Assembly (NCBI GenBank): GCA_013695335.1
Contig: JACDAR010000213.1
Coordinates: 1 to 10,578, forward strand
From: Rubrobacter sp.
Lineage (GTDB): Bacteria > Actinomycetota > Rubrobacteria > Rubrobacterales > Rubrobacteraceae
DNA length: 10,578 nt
Direction: 5' to 3'
The notes under the pieces were generated by a model. The model had not been told where the DNA came from and did no database searches. It worked only from the letters and a program-made list of their open reading frames with translations. Made by a program: the position numbers and the translations under genes. Each line of letters opens with the position of its first letter. The stretch's first letter is position 1. This document shows positions 7,058-10,578 of this stretch, piece by piece.

Positions 7058-9046
7058 GCGTGTGAGGTTCCAGCGGAAGTTCTTGTATGGGTCGGCGGCG
7101 CCGTGGCCGGTGCGGTGGGCTGCCTGCACGGCGTCGAGGGCTTCGAAGATTTTTTCTTCGGGGACGCCTTCTATGTCCTCGCGGATGGCGGTGATCCTGG
7201 GCGGCTTGCCCGTCAGGTTCCGCATTACGGAGAGGACGGAGGTTGCCGCGTCCTGCCGATGCTCGCCGAAGATGTCCGTGCCCTGCTTGCCCATGAGGAC
7301 CATCGGGCGTGGGAACGTACCGAAGACCGGGACTGCATAGTGGGCGTGGCGGCAGAGGAGGCGGCCTTTCTCTAGCTGGAGTAGCTCCTCGCGGGTGGTG
7401 CCGGAGAACGAACGGTAGCTGGAGTTGGTCAGCTCCTCGTCGCCGATGCGACCGTAGAGGCTGGTGGCGGCGTTGCCGATGACCTCGTCGTCAACCTTGC
7501 TGCGGAACTGCTGCGCCCCGAAGAGCGTCAGGTTGAGGTGGCGTCCACGGGCGGAGATGTCCACCAGCGTATCCTTTAGGGAAGAGGTGCGGGAGTTGCC
7601 CGCGGGAGCGTACTTGTTCAATTCGTCCACGAAGATGATGAGCTTGTCCACGCCGAGGCGTCCGCTCTCGGCTAGCTCCCAAATCTTGGAGATCACGCTG
7701 GTGACGATCAGGTCCTGGGGGATGCCGGTTAGCTGGGAGATGTCCACGACGCGCATCTCGTTGTTCTCGAACGGACCTTCCACGCGGGGGAGGTCGCCGT
7801 GCTCGACTTTCCCGTGCGCGAGCAGGCCGCCGCATTTGGTCGGGAGGATTTTGAAGCGGTTGCGGACTTTGGCGATGGTCATGTGGTTGTGGCCGTTCCA
7901 GGAGGAGATGTTCTTGCCGTCCTCGCGGGCCGCCTCGAAATAGTCTTCTATTTCATCGAGCAACCCGTAAAAATCCGCCTGTGTTCGTATCCCCTGGTCC
8001 CGAAGCTCCTCGATGAACCCCCGGAATTTGTCGTCCATGTCCGACGGCTCGAAGACGTAGCCAGCATACGGCAGCACGTCGCCTAGCTCCCAGATGATCG
8101 GGAACACGTTCGAGTCCTCGCCCCGCGCATTCCGCAAAGTGTTCAACTTGCGCGTCGGTACGCCCTCGGCGTGGATGACCCGTTCCCCAGCCTCCATCCC
8201 GTACCGCATCGGGGCGAAGATGCGGAGGTTCTCGAAAGGCTGTATGTCGAGGCCGAGCGAGGCGTACATCTCGCGGTCCTCCCGTGGCAGGCCCTTCTGT
8301 CCGGCCTTTTCGTAGCGCTCGGCCAGTTCGGGGTCATTCGCCGGGTCCACCTCGACCGGCTTGTCCAGGAACAGGAGGTCAGCGCCCTTGACGTTGAACA
8401 TAAGCGCAGCGACTTTCTTGTCTTTCATGGTCTGGAAGGTGCTCGCGATGGTGAAAAGGGCGTGGCTGGTCTTGGTCGAGAGACCGCTCATGCCGGTGAT
8501 GTTCAGATGCCCGGCCTCGGGACCGAGGAGATAGTCGCCGTCCACGTACAGGGGCGTGCGCTGCGGAGTCCCATCCTTCTCGTTGCCGTTCTCGTGCAGG
8601 AGCATCGGGATGTGATGTCCCGAGAACTCCTCAGCGCCGAGAGCGTACTCGATGGCGGCGCTCGTGGCGAAGAAGACCGGACCCGTCCTCACGGGACGCT
8701 TGGACTTCTTCTTCTCGTGGCGATGCTTGGTGGCGAGGACGCGGGCTTTGAAGACGAGTATCTCGACCCGCTCGCTCAATGCCTCAAGCGCCGGATCGCC
8801 GTCGTAGGCGTAGAAATCGTCGAGGAAGGACTGGAGGTCGGAGTAGCGTTGTGGGTCGTCGAGGACGGCGATGGCTGTGGCGTCTTCGGCCTCGGCGGCC
8901 ACGATGTGCCCGATATCCAGGTTCTGGGCGGCCTCCGTCTCGGCGGTCCAGAAATAGAACTCGTGGGCGGTGGCCGGGTTCTCCTCGCTGGTTACTACGC
9001 GACCGATGGGGCCGAGGTCCATGTCCAAATAGTTCGGGTGCAGCAT
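6989..9046 (-). CDS. herA: HerA-like hexameric ATPase / DNA translocase
   Basis: A 685-residue ATPase of the HerA/FtsK superfamily (DUF87-like), expected to form a hexameric ring that pumps DNA into NurA. The first 65 or so residues look like the small beta-barrel (HAS-barrel) of HerA proteins. The P-loop is at 183-194 (ITGMSGLSTKTS): it has TKT where GKT is normal, with spacing one residue longer than the classic motif. Walker B is IIFVDE (470-475), followed by the HerA-type block SARGRHLNLTLFGAQQF (498-514) and LYGRIGDEEL, whose arginines (R502, R533) are candidate trans-acting fingers. The C-terminal tail after about 590 has the helical latch expected of the family. The ATG follows the nurA stop with no gap, and its GGAGG ribosome site lies inside the last nurA codons, so the two are probably translationally coupled. 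The last 23 codons recur, diverged, at 6397-6465. Confidence 0.88.
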   Translation of the reverse strand: MLHPNYLDMDLGPIGRVVTSEENPATAHEFYFWTAETEAAQNLDIGHIVAAEAEDATAIAVLDDPQRYSDLQSFLDDFYAYDGDPALEALSERVEILVFKARVLATKHRHEKKKSKRPVRTGPVFFATSAAIEYALGAEEFSGHHIPMLLHENGNEKDGTPQRTPLYVDGDYLLGPEAGHLNITGMSGLSTKTSHALFTIASTFQTMKDKKVAALMFNVKGADLLFLDKPVEVDPANDPELAERYEKAGQKGLPREDREMYASLGLDIQPFENLRIFAPMRYGMEAGERVIHAEGVPTRKLNTLRNARGEDSNVFPIIWELGDVLPYAGYVFEPSDMDDKFRGFIEELRDQGIRTQADFYGLLDEIEDYFEAAREDGKNISSWNGHNHMTIAKVRNRFKILPTKCGGLLAHGKVEHGDLPRVEGPFENNEMRVVDISQLTGIPQDLIVTSVISKIWELAESGRLGVDKLIIFVDELNKYAPAGNSRTSSLKDTLVDISARGRHLNLTLFGAQQFRSKVDDEVIGNAATSLYGRIGDEELTNSSYRSFSGTTREELLQLEKGRLLCRHAHYAVPVFGTFPRPMVLMGKQGTDIFGEHRQDAATSVLSVMRNLTGKPPRITAIREDIEGVPEEKIFEALDAVQAAHRTGHGAADPYKNFRWNLTRGNRPSRRRESSQILSGLDRMRD

Positions 9047-10198
9047 CTAATTCCTCCCGTTCGCCGGTGGGTCTTCGGCGAGTTGGCGTTCCAGCCTCGC
9101 GTATGTACGTTCGGAGCCCTGTACGAGGGGCTTGAGGATCTTCTCCACGTAATGAATAGGGTAGATCATGGCGGGCCATCTCGGGTCCGGCTTCGCAAGC
9201 GGCGCGCGCTCCGCCAGGACCCAACGCGAGATCTCGTCTATCTGATCCGGCTCCGTGTCCCGCTGAGCCTCGATCCTCATCAACGAGCCCAATGCGTCCG
9301 CGCCCTGTTGCGGCGGCCACATCCGCAGATACCATGAGGTCCGGTGATCGCTCGGGTTGCGTCGCAACTGCCAGTCCGGGACGAAGCTCGTCGTCCGCAT
9401 CCCAGGTTCCAGGTCGAGGAGCATCCCGACGTCTTTGCCCACGAACTCGGGGCGGGCGACGCTCTTTATGAGGCCGATGGCGCGGCGGTTGGACTCCCGG
9501 ATCTCCTTGAGCTGTCCGTCAACCGCGATCCAGGCGTCCGTGTCCTCCAGCGTCCGATCATCACCCTCCCACTGTCGCAGCATCCCACCTTCCAACCGCT
9601 CCCGCAATGCCCGAACTCGCACGCGGGAACGCTCTCTCATCCCGACGTAATCCGAAGGGTCGGCATCGGCCATGTACTCAGCCGAGTCGAGGATCAGGTG
9701 TTCCGATGAGGGGACTTCGTCCGGGCCAAGCTCCGAGAACCCGGCCTCGATCAAGAGTTCCCAGAATGCCTCGACGCCCGGTTCTCCTGCGCTACGGGGT
9801 AGGATCACCGCCTGCACCACAACCGGCGGACTCTCCATCGGCATGCGCGAGAACCGTCTCTCGCACCGGTTGATTATCGCGGCGGCGACGGTCGCCACCA
9901 CGACCGGGGACATCTCTATCCGCCCGATCTCCCGCGCGCTCTGCACGCCATCCAGGAAGTAACACAGCCGTGACGTGCCGTCGTGAGCGCCTGGGTCCCG
10001 TGGTCCGGGTGGTGTCTCCAAATGATGTGGCCGCCCCGCAGGGGGCTGCTCCTCTTCCGATGGGAGGTTGGCGAATTGCTGGGCTTCCAGGTCGCAGGAG
10101 CCCGCGCCCGCCGTAATATGTATGCCTTTGCGGCGAGCGTTTGCCAACGCAACACCGATCTTCTGCGCGAAATCTTTGGAAATGCTCCCCGATAGCAT
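9047..10198 (-). CDS. nurA: NurA-like 5'-3' nuclease, partner of HerA
   Basis: A 383-residue protein that I assign to the NurA nuclease family, which degrades DNA ends together with the HerA translocase during long-range end resection. What is visible: an acidic DG motif at residues 83-84 (YFLDGVQSA) followed by the hydrophobic segment SPVVVATVAAAIINR; a second acidic motif IAVDGQL with D227; the segment AIGLIKS at 240-246, typical of the conserved core of the family; a WYLRM stretch at 289-293; and a C-terminal block WPAMIYPIHYVEKILKPL (341-358). D83 and D227 are the likely metal ligands. Residues 45-78 are a proline- and glycine-rich linker. The stop codon directly abuts the ATG of the HerA-like gene, and such fixed pairing is the strongest support for the call. 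The start at 10198 is supported by the TATAAT 7 bases upstream. Similarity was judged by eye, not by alignment. Confidence 0.8.
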   Translation of the reverse strand: MLSGSISKDFAQKIGVALANARRKGIHITAGAGSCDLEAQQFANLPSEEEQPPAGRPHHLETPPGPRDPGAHDGTSRLCYFLDGVQSAREIGRIEMSPVVVATVAAAIINRCERRFSRMPMESPPVVVQAVILPRSAGEPGVEAFWELLIEAGFSELGPDEVPSSEHLILDSAEYMADADPSDYVGMRERSRVRVRALRERLEGGMLRQWEGDDRTLEDTDAWIAVDGQLKEIRESNRRAIGLIKSVARPEFVGKDVGMLLDLEPGMRTTSFVPDWQLRRNPSDHRTSWYLRMWPPQQGADALGSLMRIEAQRDTEPDQIDEISRWVLAERAPLAKPDPRWPAMIYPIHYVEKILKPLVQGSERTYARLERQLAEDPPANGRN

Positions 10199-10205
10199 CC
10201 ACCGA

Positions 10206-10211
10206 ATTATA
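10206..10211 (-). promoter_or_regulatory. Possible -10 element for nurA, leaderless type
   Basis: On the minus strand a perfect TATAAT ends 7 bases before the ATG of the NurA-like gene (10196-10198). A -10 box this close would put the transcript start at or within a base of the ATG, so the message would be leaderless. No good ribosome binding site precedes this ATG, which fits. The matching -35 is poor: the hexamer 17 bases upstream is TAGCCT, 3 of 6 to consensus. Confidence 0.45.
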
Positions 10212-10255
10212 CGCAGCGAGACGGGAGAAGGCTAATCTGGCCAACCCTCTCCCTG

Positions 10256-10578
10256 CTATTCAGGTAGAGATATAGGCAACTCGAAGTTGCGTTCGGCTAA
10301 AGAGACGGCGTTACGGAAGCCGCGGCGTTCCTCGGGCGTATCTCCGTAAGCGTCGCGGGCCATCTTGAGGACTTTCTTTGCCTCGGATCTCTGGTCCTGG
10401 CCGTTGGTGATCTCCTTCGAGAAGGCGTATGCGAGGTCGCCGTCCTCCGCTTCGTAGAAGTGGAAGTAGATGCTCTTCTGGCGTCCGAGGCCGGTGATGG
10501 CGGCGTCGCCAGAGACCTGAGAGATGTTCAGCAGGGTTCCGGCTGAGAAAGGCTCTCCGTCTTCGGGGTAGACGGAGA
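10256..10578 (-). CDS. C-terminal part of an unrecognised protein, cut by the window edge
   Basis: The minus-strand frame that stops with TAG at 10256-10258 stays open to the right edge of the window and gives about 106 residues with codon use like the neighbouring GC-rich genes. The translation is acidic and soluble, with no membrane segment. Visible stretches are NISQVSGDAAITGLGRQKS, then IYFHFYEAEDGDLAYAF, then a charged helical tail (SEAKKVLKMARDAYG) that ends in ELPISLPE. I do not recognise the family and see no catalytic motif. It lies 57 bases upstream of nurA on the same strand and may be the first gene visible of the same cluster, although a possible promoter sits in that gap. The start codon is outside the window. 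Confidence 0.7.
   Translation of the reverse strand, partial: SVYPEDGEPFSAGTLLNISQVSGDAAITGLGRQKSIYFHFYEAEDGDLAYAFSKEITNGQDQRSEAKKVLKMARDAYGDTPEERRGFRNAVSLAERNFELPISLPE

Noticed and set aside
8171..9337. Plus-strand ORF of 388 codons
   Set aside because: It spans the antisense of herA and the end of nurA, both of which have recognisable motifs and ribosome-site logic.
9792..10244. Minus-strand ORF of 150 codons in another frame of nurA
   Set aside because: Overlaps the NurA N-terminal region in a shifted frame, with a low-complexity Arg/Gly/Pro-rich translation.
1..10578. CRISPR arrays, tRNA or rRNA genes, transposase genes, rho-independent terminators
   Set aside because: I saw no regularly spaced repeats, no cloverleaf-like segments, no transposase motifs, and no clear GC hairpin followed by a T run in the intergenic gaps.

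Overview
The window is 10.6 kb of mostly GC-rich DNA; sampled lines in the large genes are about two-thirds G+C. Every gene I can support lies on the minus strand, so transcription runs from high to low coordinates. High GC, short -10 elements abutting start codons (leaderless style), heavy use of TAG stops, and a bacterial DUF433/DUF5615 module fit a high-GC thermotolerant bacterium, perhaps a deep-branching actinobacterium such as Rubrobacter. That placement is inference.

Layout in transcription order. (1) 10578-10256: C-terminal end of an unrecognised gene. (2) 10198-6989: a NurA-like nuclease directly followed by a HerA-like hexameric ATPase with an unusual P-loop. (3) 6988-6394: a 592-bp unit holding two 77-residue genes, one basic and one acidic, bounded on both sides by copies of the herA 3' end. 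(4) 6384-4930: an AT-richer gene for a protein ending in a PD-(D/E)XK nuclease domain, split by an in-frame amber codon at 6154-6156. (5) 4855-4299: a DUF433 antitoxin and DUF5615 PIN-like toxin pair, preceded by a well-formed leaderless promoter. (6) 4250-220: Mre11/SbcD and Rad50/SbcC, overlapping by 4 bases; the Mre11 gene seems to start at a rare ATA codon. (7) 192-13: a possible small gene.

The larger picture is the four-part end-processing set HerA, NurA, Mre11 and Rad50, which is best known as a gene cluster in thermophilic archaea, here in one bacterial-looking locus. Mre11-Rad50 would open and trim broken ends, and NurA pumped by HerA would carry out long-range resection. The two halves are separated by what looks like accessory cargo: the two-gene cassette, the AT-rich nuclease gene and the toxin-antitoxin pair. 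This interruption, the diverged herA tail left behind, and the nonsense codon in the nuclease gene suggest repeated gain and decay of cargo, possibly defence-related, at this site.
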